Of a stretch of 33,831 nucleotides of DNA, positions 23,717 to 31,663 are shown in pieces. A program made the position numbers and the translations under genes. Under the pieces are notes generated by a model. That model did not search any database. It was not told the DNA's origin and was given only the letters and a program-made list of their open reading frames with translations. Origin of the DNA: Aquamicrobium defluvii. GTDB lineage: Bacteria; Pseudomonadota; Alphaproteobacteria; Rhizobiales; Rhizobiaceae. Numbering within the stretch: position 1 is the stretch's first letter; every line of letters starts with the position of its first letter. The stretch spans positions 1-33,831 of the forward strand of contig NZ_SNZF01000037.1 in NCBI RefSeq assembly GCF_004363725.1, read 5' to 3'.

Positions 23717-24466
23717 TTATCGGATAAAGTCGAACAGGCGGCCAAAGCGGACTTCACTCGGCCACTTCCAGATTTCCAGCGGGCTCGCGCCGCCAGCGAT
23801 CGAGAAGAAGATGATGTTGGCGCGACCGACCAGATGGTCATAAGGCACAAAACCCACGCTGAAGCGGCTGTCGGCGGAATTGTCGCGGTTGTCGCCCAGC
23901 ATGAAATAGTGGCCTTCCGGCACGGTGAATTCGCGTGTGTCGTCGCCAATACCGTTCGGGGTCAGGTCGAGCGTCTCGTAGCTGACGCCGTTCGGCAGCG
24001 TCTCGCGGTAAACGTCGACGGGGCGTGAAACCTCGGTGATGTCGGGATTGTCGATCTGGCCGACCTTCTCACGCGCAACCGCCACATCGTTGATGAAAAG
24101 CTGGCCGCCGCGCATCTGGACCTTGTCGCCGGGCAGACCAACGACACGCTTGATGTAATCGATGGAGGGATTGGGCGGGAACTTGAACACCACGACGTCG
24201 CCGCGTTGCGGCTCACCGCCCCAGATGCGGCCCGAAAAGAGATTGGGCGAGAACGGCAACGAATAGCGTGAATAGCCATAAGACCATTTGGTGACGAACA
24301 GATAGTCGCCTTCCAGAAGGGTCGGGCGCATCGATCCCGACGGAATCGAAAAAGGCTGGAACAGCAAGGTACGGATAACCAGCGCCAGCAGCAGCGCCTG
24401 GACGATGACGCTGAAGGTTTCCCCAAGTCCGCCTGATTTCTTCCGGGATTTGTCGGCCACGCTCAT
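23717..24466 (-). CDS. lepB: Signal peptidase I
   Basis: About 249 aa. It removes signal peptides from exported proteins at the inner membrane. One N-terminal transmembrane helix (about 15-37) precedes the catalytic Ser45 in PSGSMRPTL and Lys106 in YIKRVVGLPGD. Later conserved blocks include GHYFMLGDNRDNSADSR. ATG 24466 is preferred because GAGGA lies five bases upstream; ATG 24481 adds five residues without a ribosome site. The acpS-lepB-rnc-era order is the standard rhizobial arrangement. Confidence 0.95.
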   Translation of the reverse strand: MSVADKSRKKSGGLGETFSVIVQALLLALVIRTLLFQPFSIPSGSMRPTLLEGDYLFVTKWSYGYSRYSLPFSPNLFSGRIWGGEPQRGDVVVFKFPPNPSIDYIKRVVGLPGDKVQMRGGQLFINDVAVAREKVGQIDNPDITEVSRPVDVYRETLPNGVSYETLDLTPNGIGDDTREFTVPEGHYFMLGDNRDNSADSRFSVGFVPYDHLVGRANIIFFSIAGGASPLEIWKWPSEVRFGRLFDFIR

Positions 24467-24565
24467 GTCGTCCTCATTCATGCGTTGGTTCTATAAGGGC
24501 TGAACGCGCCGGGAGCAACGCCCGGAAACACCACAGACCAGCGGTGAGGCACGATCAATGTGGCG

Positions 24566-25003
24566 TTATGGCGGCGGTTCGCCCGCACTGTCTTGCAGCC
24601 GGCGCCCCGCCGGAACCGCCTCGATGATCACGAATGCCTGCGCCAGCGGGAAATCGTCCGTGATGGTAAGGTGGATGGCCGCTTCGTGGCCGGGGGGAAG
24701 AATTTTGGCAAGCTGCGAGGCAGCCCCGCCCGTCAGCGCCATGGTCGGCTTGCCGCCGGGCAGGTTCACCACGCCCATGTCACGCCAGAACACGCCATGG
24801 GAAATGCCGGTGCCGAGCGCCTTTGCACAGGCTTCCTTGGCGGCGAAGCGTTTCGCATAGGAGGCCGCACGCTCCCTCCGGGCCTCGGAACGTGCCCGCT
24901 CGATATCGGTGTAGACACGGCTGATGAAGCGCTCGCCATACCGTTCGAGCGACTTCTCCACACGACGGATATCGATGAGGTCGCTGCCGATGCCGATAAT
25001 CAT
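24566..25003 (-). CDS. acpS: Holo-[acyl-carrier-protein] synthase
   Basis: A 145-aa enzyme that moves phosphopantetheine from CoA onto ACP. The magnesium site is D8 (GSDLIDIRRVE) and E57 in FAAKEACAKALGTG (53-66), both family signatures. A Gly/Pro-rich tail of about 12 residues ends the protein. It starts 6 bp after the pyrE stop, so the two are co-transcribed. Confidence 0.94.
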   Translation of the reverse strand: MIIGIGSDLIDIRRVEKSLERYGERFISRVYTDIERARSEARRERAASYAKRFAAKEACAKALGTGISHGVFWRDMGVVNLPGGKPTMALTGGAASQLAKILPPGHEAAIHLTITDDFPLAQAFVIIEAVPAGRRLQDSAGEPPP

Positions 25004-25009
25004 GACATG

Positions 25010-25588
25010 TCAGATGTTGCGGCTGCCGGGCTTCACCGCGGGAATGGCGGCAAGCTCGGGCGGCAGCGCATCGGCCGGATAGGCCGGCACCTCATATTCG
25101 GCCAGCGCGATCAGCGGCACGCCGACGTCGGTCTTGCCGGCCGAACGGTCGATGATGCAGGCCGCGGCCACCACCTCGGCGCCGAGGTCGCGCAGGCAGG
25201 CGATGGTTTCGCGGATCGACAGGCCGGTGGTGACGATATCCTCCACGATGACGACGCGCGCGCCCTTCTCCATCTCGAAGCGGCGCAGGCGGAACACGCC
25301 CTGCTCGCGCTCGACCCACACCGCCGGCACGCCAAGATGGCGCGAGGTCTCATAAGCGGGAATCAGCCCGCCGATGGCCGGGCCGACGACATAGTCGATC
25401 CTGCCATCGACCTCGGCACGGATGCGCCCGGCCAGCGCCCTGCAAAGCTTCTCGGTCTTGTCCGCATGCATGAAGACCCGCGCCTTCTGCAGGAAAACCG
25501 GGCTTCTGAGGCCGGAGGTGAGAATGAAATGCCCCTCCAGGACAGCGCCGGCGGAACGGAAGACATCAAGCACTTCGGCAGTATTCAT
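25010..25588 (-). CDS. pyrE: Orotate phosphoribosyltransferase
   Basis: A 192-aa enzyme joining orotate and PRPP to make OMP in pyrimidine synthesis. The PRPP-binding loop is VVIVEDIVTTGLS (112-124), with GHFILTSGLRSP near the N-terminus and VGPAIGG (68-74). ATG 25588 (MNTAEVLDVF) is chosen over the upstream open frame because it matches the family start and lies 34 bp from the rsh stop. Here it follows the ppGpp synthase gene, so a nucleotide-synthesis gene sits under the same transcript as the stringent-response enzyme. Confidence 0.95.
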   Translation of the reverse strand: MNTAEVLDVFRSAGAVLEGHFILTSGLRSPVFLQKARVFMHADKTEKLCRALAGRIRAEVDGRIDYVVGPAIGGLIPAYETSRHLGVPAVWVEREQGVFRLRRFEMEKGARVVIVEDIVTTGLSIRETIACLRDLGAEVVAAACIIDRSAGKTDVGVPLIALAEYEVPAYPADALPPELAAIPAVKPGSRNI

Positions 25589-25622
25589 CGGTTCGCAAAT
25601 TCCAGTTCGATATACGGCTCGA

Positions 25623-27848
25623 TCAGCCATTGACCCGCCGCGCGGTGCTCACGCTCGGGTTTTCCTTGAGCTGCGACAGCAGCCTGTTCAGGTGCTTCAC
25701 GTCCCATACCTCGATGTCGATCAGCATTTCGGTGAAGTCGGGCGCCGTGCGCACCATCGACAGGGTATGGATGTTGGCGTCGTTGGATGCAACCACCTGC
25801 GCGATATCGGCCAGCGAGCCCGGCGCATTGATGGCCGTGACCGAAATGCGGGCGGGGAAGCGCTCGCGGTTGTTCTCGTCGATGTCCCAGCGCACGTCGA
25901 TCCAGCGCTCCGGCTGATCGTCGAAGGCGGTCAGCGACGGCGACTGGATCGGATAGATGGTGATTCCGGAGCCCGGCTGGACGATGCCGACGATGCGGTC
26001 GCCAGGCACGGCCCCTTCGGGCGCGAAGGTGACGGGCAGATCGCCGCGCACGCCGCGAATCGGCAGGGCGCCGTCCTTCGGCTGGCTCTTGCCCTTGCGC
26101 GAGGAGCGGCCGGGAAGCTGGAACAGCATGCCGGCCGCGTTGCGGATACGCGACCAGCCCTCCTCCCGCTGCTTGGGCACCGGCGCCGTGACGCGCTCGT
26201 CCTTGTAGTCCGGGAACACAGCCTTGATGACATCGGCCGACGACAGCTCGCCGCGCCCCACGGCGGACAGCACGTCCTCGACATCCTTGCGCGCCAGACG
26301 CGGCAGGACCAGCTTGAGGCTATCCCTGGAGAACGGCTTGCCGGTGCGCTCGAAGGCACGTTCGAGAATGCGCATTCCGAGGCCGGAATATTGCTTGCGG
26401 ATGGCATTCTTCGTCGCACGGCGGATCGCGGAGCGGGCCTTGCCGGTGACGACGATCGACTCCCACGCCGCCGGCGGCACCTGAGCCTTGGAACGGATGA
26501 TCTCGACCTCGTCGCCGTTCTTCAGTTCGGTCATCAGCGGCATGATGCGGCCATTGACCTTGGCGCCGACGCAGCTGTCGCCGACATCGGTGTGGACGGC
26601 GTAGGCAAAGTCGATGGGCGTCGCCCCGCGCGGCAGGGCGATGACCATGCCCTTGGGCGTGAAGCAGAACACCTGATCCTGGAACAGCTCGAGCTTGGTG
26701 TTTTCGAGGAAATCTTCCGGGTTGTCGCCTTCGGCAAGCTGCTCGATGGTGCGGCGCAGCCAGGCATAGGCGCTGGTTTCGCTTGAAACGTCCTTGCCGG
26801 CGCCATTCTTCGAAGCGCCATCCTTGTAGATGGAATGGGCGGCGACACCGTATTCCGCCACCTCGTTCATCTCGCGGGTACGAATCTGGAGTTCCACACG
26901 CTGGCGCGACGGCCCGACGATCGTGGTGTGGATCGACTGGTAGCCGTTCTGTTTCGGCGTGGAAATATAGTCCTTGAAGCGGCCCGGCACCATCGACCAT
27001 GTGGTGTGGATCGCGCCCAGAGCGAGATAGCAGTCCTCGATCCTGTCGACCACGACACGGAAGCCGAATATGTCGGAAAGCTGCTCGAAAGACAGCGCCT
27101 TGGTCTCCATCTTGCGGAACACCGACCAGGGTTTTTTCTGCCGGCTGGTGACTTCCGCCCTGATGTCGTACTTCTCGAACAGTTCCGAGAGCGCCTTTTC
27201 GATGTCCGACAGGACATCTCTTGCCCGCTCCGATATCTCGGCCAGCCGCTGCGTCACCATGCGGTGCGCTTCGGGGTTGATGTAGCGGAAGGCGAGTTCC
27301 TCAAGCTCTTCGCGCATGCCCTGCATGCCCATGCGCCCGGCCAGCGGCGCATAGATTTCCATCGTCTCCTCTGCGATGCGCAGACGCTTGTCCTCGCGCA
27401 TGTGCCCAAGCGTGCGCATATTGTGGAGCCGGTCCGCCAGCTTGACCAGCAGGACGCGGACATCCTCGGAGATCGCCAGAAGGAGCTTGCGCAGATTTTC
27501 GGCCTGCTCTGCCTTCCTGGAAACGAGATCGAGCTTCTTGAGCTTGGTCAGTCCCTCCACCAGCTTGCCCATTTCCGGGCCGAACAGCTCATCGATCTCG
27601 GCACGGGTGGCGCTGGTATCCTCGATCGTGTCGTGGAGAAGCGCGACGGCGATCGTCGCCTCATCGAGGCGCATATCGGTGAGGATCGCCGCCACTTCCA
27701 GCGGATGCGAGAAATAGGGATCGCCGGACGCCCGCTTCTGGTGGCCATGCTTCTGCATGGCATAGACATAGGCCTTGTTGAGCAGCGCCTCGTTGACGTC
27801 CGGCTTGTAGCGCTGGACGCGCTCGACAAGCTCATACTGACGCATCAT
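25623..27848 (-). CDS. rsh: Bifunctional (p)ppGpp synthetase/hydrolase Rsh (RelA/SpoT)
   Basis: A 741-aa enzyme that makes and destroys the alarmone ppGpp. The hydrolase HD domain has H48, H72-D73 (LLHDTIEDT) and D139 (KLADRLHN). The synthetase domain has RFKDYI (290-295), GYQSIHT (302-308) and VELQIRT (318-324). A TGS domain (about 388-450, FCFTPKGMVIALPRGA) and a C-terminal ACT domain (about 660-741) follow. Intact HD and synthetase motifs mean a bifunctional enzyme, as expected for the single Rsh of alphaproteobacteria. Start is ATG 27848 or 27845. A strong terminator hairpin ends only 27 bp upstream, so transcription from rpoZ is likely attenuated. Confidence 0.97.
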   Translation of the reverse strand: MMRQYELVERVQRYKPDVNEALLNKAYVYAMQKHGHQKRASGDPYFSHPLEVAAILTDMRLDEATIAVALLHDTIEDTSATRAEIDELFGPEMGKLVEGLTKLKKLDLVSRKAEQAENLRKLLLAISEDVRVLLVKLADRLHNMRTLGHMREDKRLRIAEETMEIYAPLAGRMGMQGMREELEELAFRYINPEAHRMVTQRLAEISERARDVLSDIEKALSELFEKYDIRAEVTSRQKKPWSVFRKMETKALSFEQLSDIFGFRVVVDRIEDCYLALGAIHTTWSMVPGRFKDYISTPKQNGYQSIHTTIVGPSRQRVELQIRTREMNEVAEYGVAAHSIYKDGASKNGAGKDVSSETSAYAWLRRTIEQLAEGDNPEDFLENTKLELFQDQVFCFTPKGMVIALPRGATPIDFAYAVHTDVGDSCVGAKVNGRIMPLMTELKNGDEVEIIRSKAQVPPAAWESIVVTGKARSAIRRATKNAIRKQYSGLGMRILERAFERTGKPFSRDSLKLVLPRLARKDVEDVLSAVGRGELSSADVIKAVFPDYKDERVTAPVPKQREEGWSRIRNAAGMLFQLPGRSSRKGKSQPKDGALPIRGVRGDLPVTFAPEGAVPGDRIVGIVQPGSGITIYPIQSPSLTAFDDQPERWIDVRWDIDENNRERFPARISVTAINAPGSLADIAQVVASNDANIHTLSMVRTAPDFTEMLIDIEVWDVKHLNRLLSQLKENPSVSTARRVNG

Positions 27849-27875
27849 GGGCGGGCTCTCACAGCAGAAAACGAA

Positions 27876-27903
27876 ACATGCGCCGCAGGCACGCGGCGCA
27901 TGT
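27876..27903 (-). terminator. Strong intrinsic terminator or attenuator between rpoZ and rsh
   Basis: ACATGCGCCGC (27876-27886) and GCGGCGCATGT (27893-27903) form an 11-bp perfect GC-rich stem with a 6-nt loop. On the minus strand it is followed by TTCGTTTTCTG, a T-rich tail. It lies 53 bp after the rpoZ stop and 27 bp before the rsh start. It should end most rpoZ transcripts and leave only a short space for an rsh promoter. Confidence 0.8.
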
Positions 27904-27956
27904 CATAGATAGCTGCGATTGAGCGCCGGCGAAAGAGCCGTCGCGCGCTCTAAGCG

Positions 27957-28349
27957 TCAGAAATCGTCGCTTTTTTCCGGCGGCACGAGACCTTCGATGC
28001 CAGCCAGCAGGTCCTCTTCCGACATGCGGTCGAAAGCGATGTTCTCTTCCGGCTCGTCAACGTCCTCGGCAAGGACCGCACCCGGCTGCGCGGCGATGGC
28101 TTCCGCTTCCGGCTCGTCGACCTCGACATGCTTCTGGAGCGAATGGATCAGATCTTCCTTGAGATCGCCCGGTGAAAGGGTCTCATCGGCGATCTCGCGC
28201 AGCGCCACAACCGGATTCTTGTCGTTGTCGCGCGGAACTGTGATGGGTGCGCCCTGGCTGATCAGGCGGGCGCGATGCCCGGCCAGAAGGACCAGCTCGA
28301 AGCGGTTTTCGACCTTGTCGATGCAATCTTCAACGGTGACGCGGGCCAT
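27957..28349 (-). CDS. rpoZ: RNA polymerase omega subunit
   Basis: A 130-aa protein that stabilises the RNA polymerase beta' subunit and contributes to a ppGpp site. MARVTVEDCIDKVENRFELVLLAGHRAR is the family start, followed by PVVALREIADETL. The long acidic C-terminal extension (VDEPEAEAI... EEDLLAGIEGL) is typical of rhizobial omega, which is longer than the 91-aa E. coli form. AAGGGG lies 7 bases before ATG 28349. It precedes rsh, as in many proteobacteria, linking polymerase and alarmone synthesis. Confidence 0.95.
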   Translation of the reverse strand: MARVTVEDCIDKVENRFELVLLAGHRARLISQGAPITVPRDNDKNPVVALREIADETLSPGDLKEDLIHSLQKHVEVDEPEAEAIAAQPGAVLAEDVDEPEENIAFDRMSEEDLLAGIEGLVPPEKSDDF

Positions 28350-28623
28350 GGGATGCCCCTTTCATGCGAAGGATTTGACGGAAAACAGGCGCGCTCCTTA
28401 ACCCGTATACCGGAAAAATACAAGCGATACCCTTGTCCGCATGTAGACAGACCGCACCCTGACGTGAGCATATTCTCCAAAAGCAGGATTTGACTGCCAC
28501 GAAGCTGACGCTATTTGGGAAGATAGCTCGATTTCGGCGGGATGGGCTTCCGGATTGCTCCGGAGCGCGCAGTGTCGCCGGTTATTTCACTGCCACGTTT
28601 ATTTGCCACAAGGATATTTCCGA

Positions 28624-29202
28624 ATGTTCGATCCGCGGGAGAAGATTGCTCTCTTCATCGACGGTGCAAATCTTTACGCCACCTCACGCTCACTCGGTTT
28701 CGACATCGATTATCGCAAGCTCCTCGCCTGCTTCCAGAAACGTGGCTATCTTCTGCGTGCCTATTATTATACGGCCCTTGTCGAGGATCAGGAATACTCT
28801 TCCATTCGCCCGCTGATCGACTGGCTGGACTACAACGGCTACAAGGTCGTGACCAAGCCGGCCAAGGAATTCACCGACGCAACCGGCCGACGCAAGATCA
28901 AGGGCAACATGGACATCGAGCTCACCGTCGATGCGCTCGAACTGGCCGACGTCGTCGACCATTACGTGATCTTCTCCGGCGACGGCGATTTCCGCACGCT
29001 GGTCGAAGCCCTGCAACGGCGCGGCCGGAAGGTTTCCATCGTCTCCACCATGGCATCGCAGCCGCCGATGATTTCGGACGAGCTACGCCGCCAGGCCGAT
29101 CACTTCGTCGACCTGATGACACTGAAAAGCGAGGTCGGCCGCGAACAGACCGTGCGCCGTCCTGAACCTGCGCATACCGACGACGAAGAGGATGACGACT
29201 GA
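28624..29202 (+). CDS. NYN-domain (LabA/DUF88-like) putative nuclease
   Basis: A 192-aa protein of the PIN-like NYN fold. The acidic metal site is preserved: D13 (FIDGANLY), D97 (GNMDIEL), D103, D120 and D122 (SGDGDF). Such proteins are thought to cut RNA; some relatives (LabA) affect clock output, but no substrate is known here. An acidic tail (DDEEDDD) ends it. ATG 28624 has AAGGA about 7 bases upstream. It is divergent from rpoZ with a 274-bp gap and 11 bp upstream of a uracil-DNA glycosylase gene, so the two are one unit. Confidence 0.87.
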   Translation: MFDPREKIALFIDGANLYATSRSLGFDIDYRKLLACFQKRGYLLRAYYYTALVEDQEYSSIRPLIDWLDYNGYKVVTKPAKEFTDATGRRKIKGNMDIELTVDALELADVVDHYVIFSGDGDFRTLVEALQRRGRKVSIVSTMASQPPMISDELRRQADHFVDLMTLKSEVGREQTVRRPEPAHTDDEEDDD

Positions 29203-29213
29203 GGGGGTGGGCG

Positions 29214-29864
29214 ATGCTGACCCCCACCGATCCTGACCGCGATTGTCCACTCTGTCCCCGGCTCCACGACTTCATCGCCGAATGGCGGATGAAGGAGCCG
29301 CAGTGGTTCAACGCACCCGTGCCGCCTTTCCTGCCGCCCGAAGGCCGGCAAGGCGTACGTCTGCTCATCGTGGGGCTGGCCCCCGGTCTGCGCGGCGCCA
29401 ACCGGACGGGCCGCCCCTTCACGGGCGACTATGCAGGCGATCTGCTGTACTCGACGCTTAGCCGTTTCCATCTGGCGCGCGGCCGCTTCGAGGCGCGGCC
29501 GGACGACAGCCTCGAACTGATCGACACGGCCATCGTCAACGCGGTGCGCTGCGTGCCGCCGCAGAACAAGCCGACCGGCCCCGAAATTTCGAACTGCCGG
29601 AACTTTCTCATTCCCACGATCGGCAGTTTCCCCAACCTCACCGCCATTCTGGCGCTGGGCGCCATCGCGCACCAGTCCATGGTGCGAACGCTTGGCGCAA
29701 AGGTATCGGCGCATCCGTTCAGGCACGGCGGACGCCACGAGATCGGCGGCTTCACGCTGTTTTCCAGCTATCACTGCTCACGCTACAACACCAATACCGG
29801 CGTGCTGACGGAAGACATGTTCGTGAATGTCTTCCGGGACATAGCCGATTTTCTGGGTAAATAG
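29214..29864 (+). CDS. Family 5 (UDGb-type) uracil-DNA glycosylase
   Basis: A 216-aa Fe-S base-excision enzyme that removes uracil or deaminated purines from DNA. Motif I is GLAPGLRGANRTGRPFTGD (54-72); family 5 lacks the polar Asp/Asn used by other UDGs. The C-terminal loop is YHCSRYNTNTG. The four cysteines of the cluster fit C11, C14 (CPLC), C113 and C128. A GGGGGTGGG ribosome site precedes ATG 29214. It immediately follows the NYN gene and converges on smpB across 146 bp of hairpins. Confidence 0.9.
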   Translation: MLTPTDPDRDCPLCPRLHDFIAEWRMKEPQWFNAPVPPFLPPEGRQGVRLLIVGLAPGLRGANRTGRPFTGDYAGDLLYSTLSRFHLARGRFEARPDDSLELIDTAIVNAVRCVPPQNKPTGPEISNCRNFLIPTIGSFPNLTAILALGAIAHQSMVRTLGAKVSAHPFRHGGRHEIGGFTLFSSYHCSRYNTNTGVLTEDMFVNVFRDIADFLGK

Positions 29865-29912
29865 ATTCAAGGCAGAATGCACGGGCCGGGCATGATCTGG
29901 CCATGCGCAAAT

Positions 29913-29955
29913 GCATTTTGCAGTCAGACGGAATCGTCTGAAGCCGCAAAAATGC
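29913..29955. terminator. Nested hairpin between the UDG gene and smpB
   Basis: Inner stem TCAGACG (29924-29930) pairs with CGTCTGA (29935-29941) over a 4-nt loop. Outer stem GCATTTTGC (29913-29921) pairs with GCAAAAATGC (29946-29955) with one bulge. Two converging genes end on either side. It may act as a two-way terminator or be a copy of a dispersed rhizobial palindrome. Confidence 0.5.
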
Positions 29956-29986
29956 GGCCGGGAAAAGAAACCGGCGCAGTGGAACA

Positions 29987-30002
29987 GCGTTCGTCAGAAC
30001 GC
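29987..30002 (-). terminator. Short hairpin after smpB
   Basis: GCGTTC (29987-29992) and GAACGC (29997-30002) form a 6-bp stem with a 4-nt loop, 8 bp beyond the smpB stop. On the minus strand it is followed by TGTTCC, a weak U-tract. Confidence 0.4.
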
Positions 30003-30010
30003 CCGCTGCT

Positions 30011-30490
30011 CTAGCCTCGTTCCTTGAGAAGCCGCCCCTTCTCCCGGTTCCAGTCGCGCTGTTTCTCGGTCTCGCGCTTGTCATGCAGCTTCTTGCCGCG
30101 CGCCACGGCGAGCAGAAGCTTGGCGCGGCCGCGATCGTTGAAATAGATCTTCAGCGGCACGAGGGTCATGCCTTCACGCTCGACGCCCTGCGCCAGACGT
30201 GCCAGTTCGCGCTTCGAGACCAGCAGTTTGCGGCGGCGGCGCGGCTCGTGGTTAAAGCGGTTGGCCTGCAAATATTCGGGCAGGTAGGAATTGATGAGCC
30301 ACAGTTCCCCACCCTCCACAGAAGCGTAGGATTCCTGGATATTGGCCTGGCCGCCGCGCAGCGACTTCACCTCGGTACCAGTCAGCACCAGACCGGTCTC
30401 GACCGTGTCGAGGACCTCATAGGAGAAGCGCGCCTTGCGGTTTTCCGCGGCGACCTTGTTGTTGGGATCTGATTTCCGGTTCTGGCTCAT
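30011..30490 (-). CDS. smpB: SsrA-binding protein SmpB
   Basis: A 159-aa protein that binds tmRNA and brings it to stalled ribosomes for trans-translation. Family blocks are ARFSYEVLDTVETGLVLTGTEVKSLR, then NHEPRRRRKLL and the basic C-terminal helix HDKRETEKQRDWNREK. ATG 30490 (MSQNRK) is taken; a GTG three codons earlier is possible. There is no clear ribosome site, so it may be translated by coupling from dapA, 25 bp upstream. The tmRNA gene itself is not in the window. Confidence 0.96.
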   Translation of the reverse strand: MSQNRKSDPNNKVAAENRKARFSYEVLDTVETGLVLTGTEVKSLRGGQANIQESYASVEGGELWLINSYLPEYLQANRFNHEPRRRRKLLVSKRELARLAQGVEREGMTLVPLKIYFNDRGRAKLLLAVARGKKLHDKRETEKQRDWNREKGRLLKERG

Positions 30491-30515
30491 GATGCGCACA
30501 GATGGCGCATCAGCC

Positions 30516-31397
30516 TCAGTTTATCAAGCCGGCGCTTTTCATTGCCGCGTCGATCATTGCCTCCGTCCCGGGCTCGGCGGTCACCAGCGGCGAGCGCACG
30601 ACATTGCCTATCCGGCCCAGCCGCGACAGCGCATATTTGGCTCCGGCGACGCCGGTATCGGCGAAGATCGCCTTGTGCAGCGGCAGAAGCCTGTCCTGCA
30701 ATTCCAGCGCGCGGACGCTGTCGCCGGAAAGCGTGGCCTGCTGGAACTCCGCGCAAAGACGCGGGGCGACATTGGACGTGACCGAGATACAACCCACACC
30801 GCCATGGGCATTGAAGCCCAGTGCGGAAGCGTCCTCGCCCGAGAGCTGGATGAAATCCTTGCCGCATGTCGCCCGCTGTTCCGAAACGCGCTCGACCTTG
30901 CCGGTCGCATCCTTCACACCGGCGATGTTCCTGAAGTCGTGTGCCAGCCGGCCCATCGTTTCCGGAGACATGTCGATCACGGAACGCGGCGGGATATTGT
31001 AGATGATGATCGGCAGCGAGGTGGCCTGCGCGACCGCGGCGAAATGCTCGTAAAGACCGCGCTGCGTCGGCTTGTTGTAATAGGGCGTCACCACGAGCAC
31101 GGCATCGGCGCCGACGCTTTCGGCATGCCTGACCAGTCCGATCGCTTCCTTCGTGTTGTTCGAGCCGGCGCCCGCGACAACCGGCACGCGCCCCTTCGCA
31201 ACCTCGACGCAGACCTCGATGACGCGGCGATGCTCTTCATGCGACAGGGTCGGAGATTCGCCCGTCGTCCCCACCGGGACAAGGCCGGTGGTGCCTTCCT
31301 CTATCTGCCACTCTACAAGGGCGCGAAAGGCTTTCTCGTCGAAACGTCCGTCCTGTTCGAACGGCGTGACGAGCGCGGTAAGCGAGCCTCTCAGCAT
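30516..31397 (-). CDS. dapA: 4-hydroxy-tetrahydrodipicolinate synthase
   Basis: A 293-aa aldolase-type TIM barrel that condenses aspartate semialdehyde with pyruvate, the first committed step to diaminopimelate and lysine. Active-site residues match the family: K162 (VKDATG) as Schiff base, Y133 (IIYNIPPRS), T44-T45 (GTTGES) and Y107 (TPYYNKP). ATG 31397 has AGGGAG upstream; the TTG at 31406 is less likely. Followed by smpB after 25 bp. Confidence 0.96.
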   Translation of the reverse strand: MLRGSLTALVTPFEQDGRFDEKAFRALVEWQIEEGTTGLVPVGTTGESPTLSHEEHRRVIEVCVEVAKGRVPVVAGAGSNNTKEAIGLVRHAESVGADAVLVVTPYYNKPTQRGLYEHFAAVAQATSLPIIIYNIPPRSVIDMSPETMGRLAHDFRNIAGVKDATGKVERVSEQRATCGKDFIQLSGEDASALGFNAHGGVGCISVTSNVAPRLCAEFQQATLSGDSVRALELQDRLLPLHKAIFADTGVAGAKYALSRLGRIGNVVRSPLVTAEPGTEAMIDAAMKSAGLIN

Positions 31398-31663
31398 TAT
31401 GTCCAACTCCCTGGAACCCCTGTGTCGAGGAGCCTTGTTTGAGCGAAATGCCGGCTTCTAGCGCAAACGCAGTCGGCGCACCATAGGACAAGTTCAGGAA
31501 ATTGACGACGTCATGGGAAATCCCGCGATGCACCCGGCAGCCTGAGCAAGCCGGCACCCACGGCTCAGCCTCCGCTCCGCCATATGTTCATCGACGCGGT
31601 CTCAAGACTGTGCTGGCTTGTCTTCCAGACAAAGACCATTGGCTGACAGCGCCTTGCGGCATC

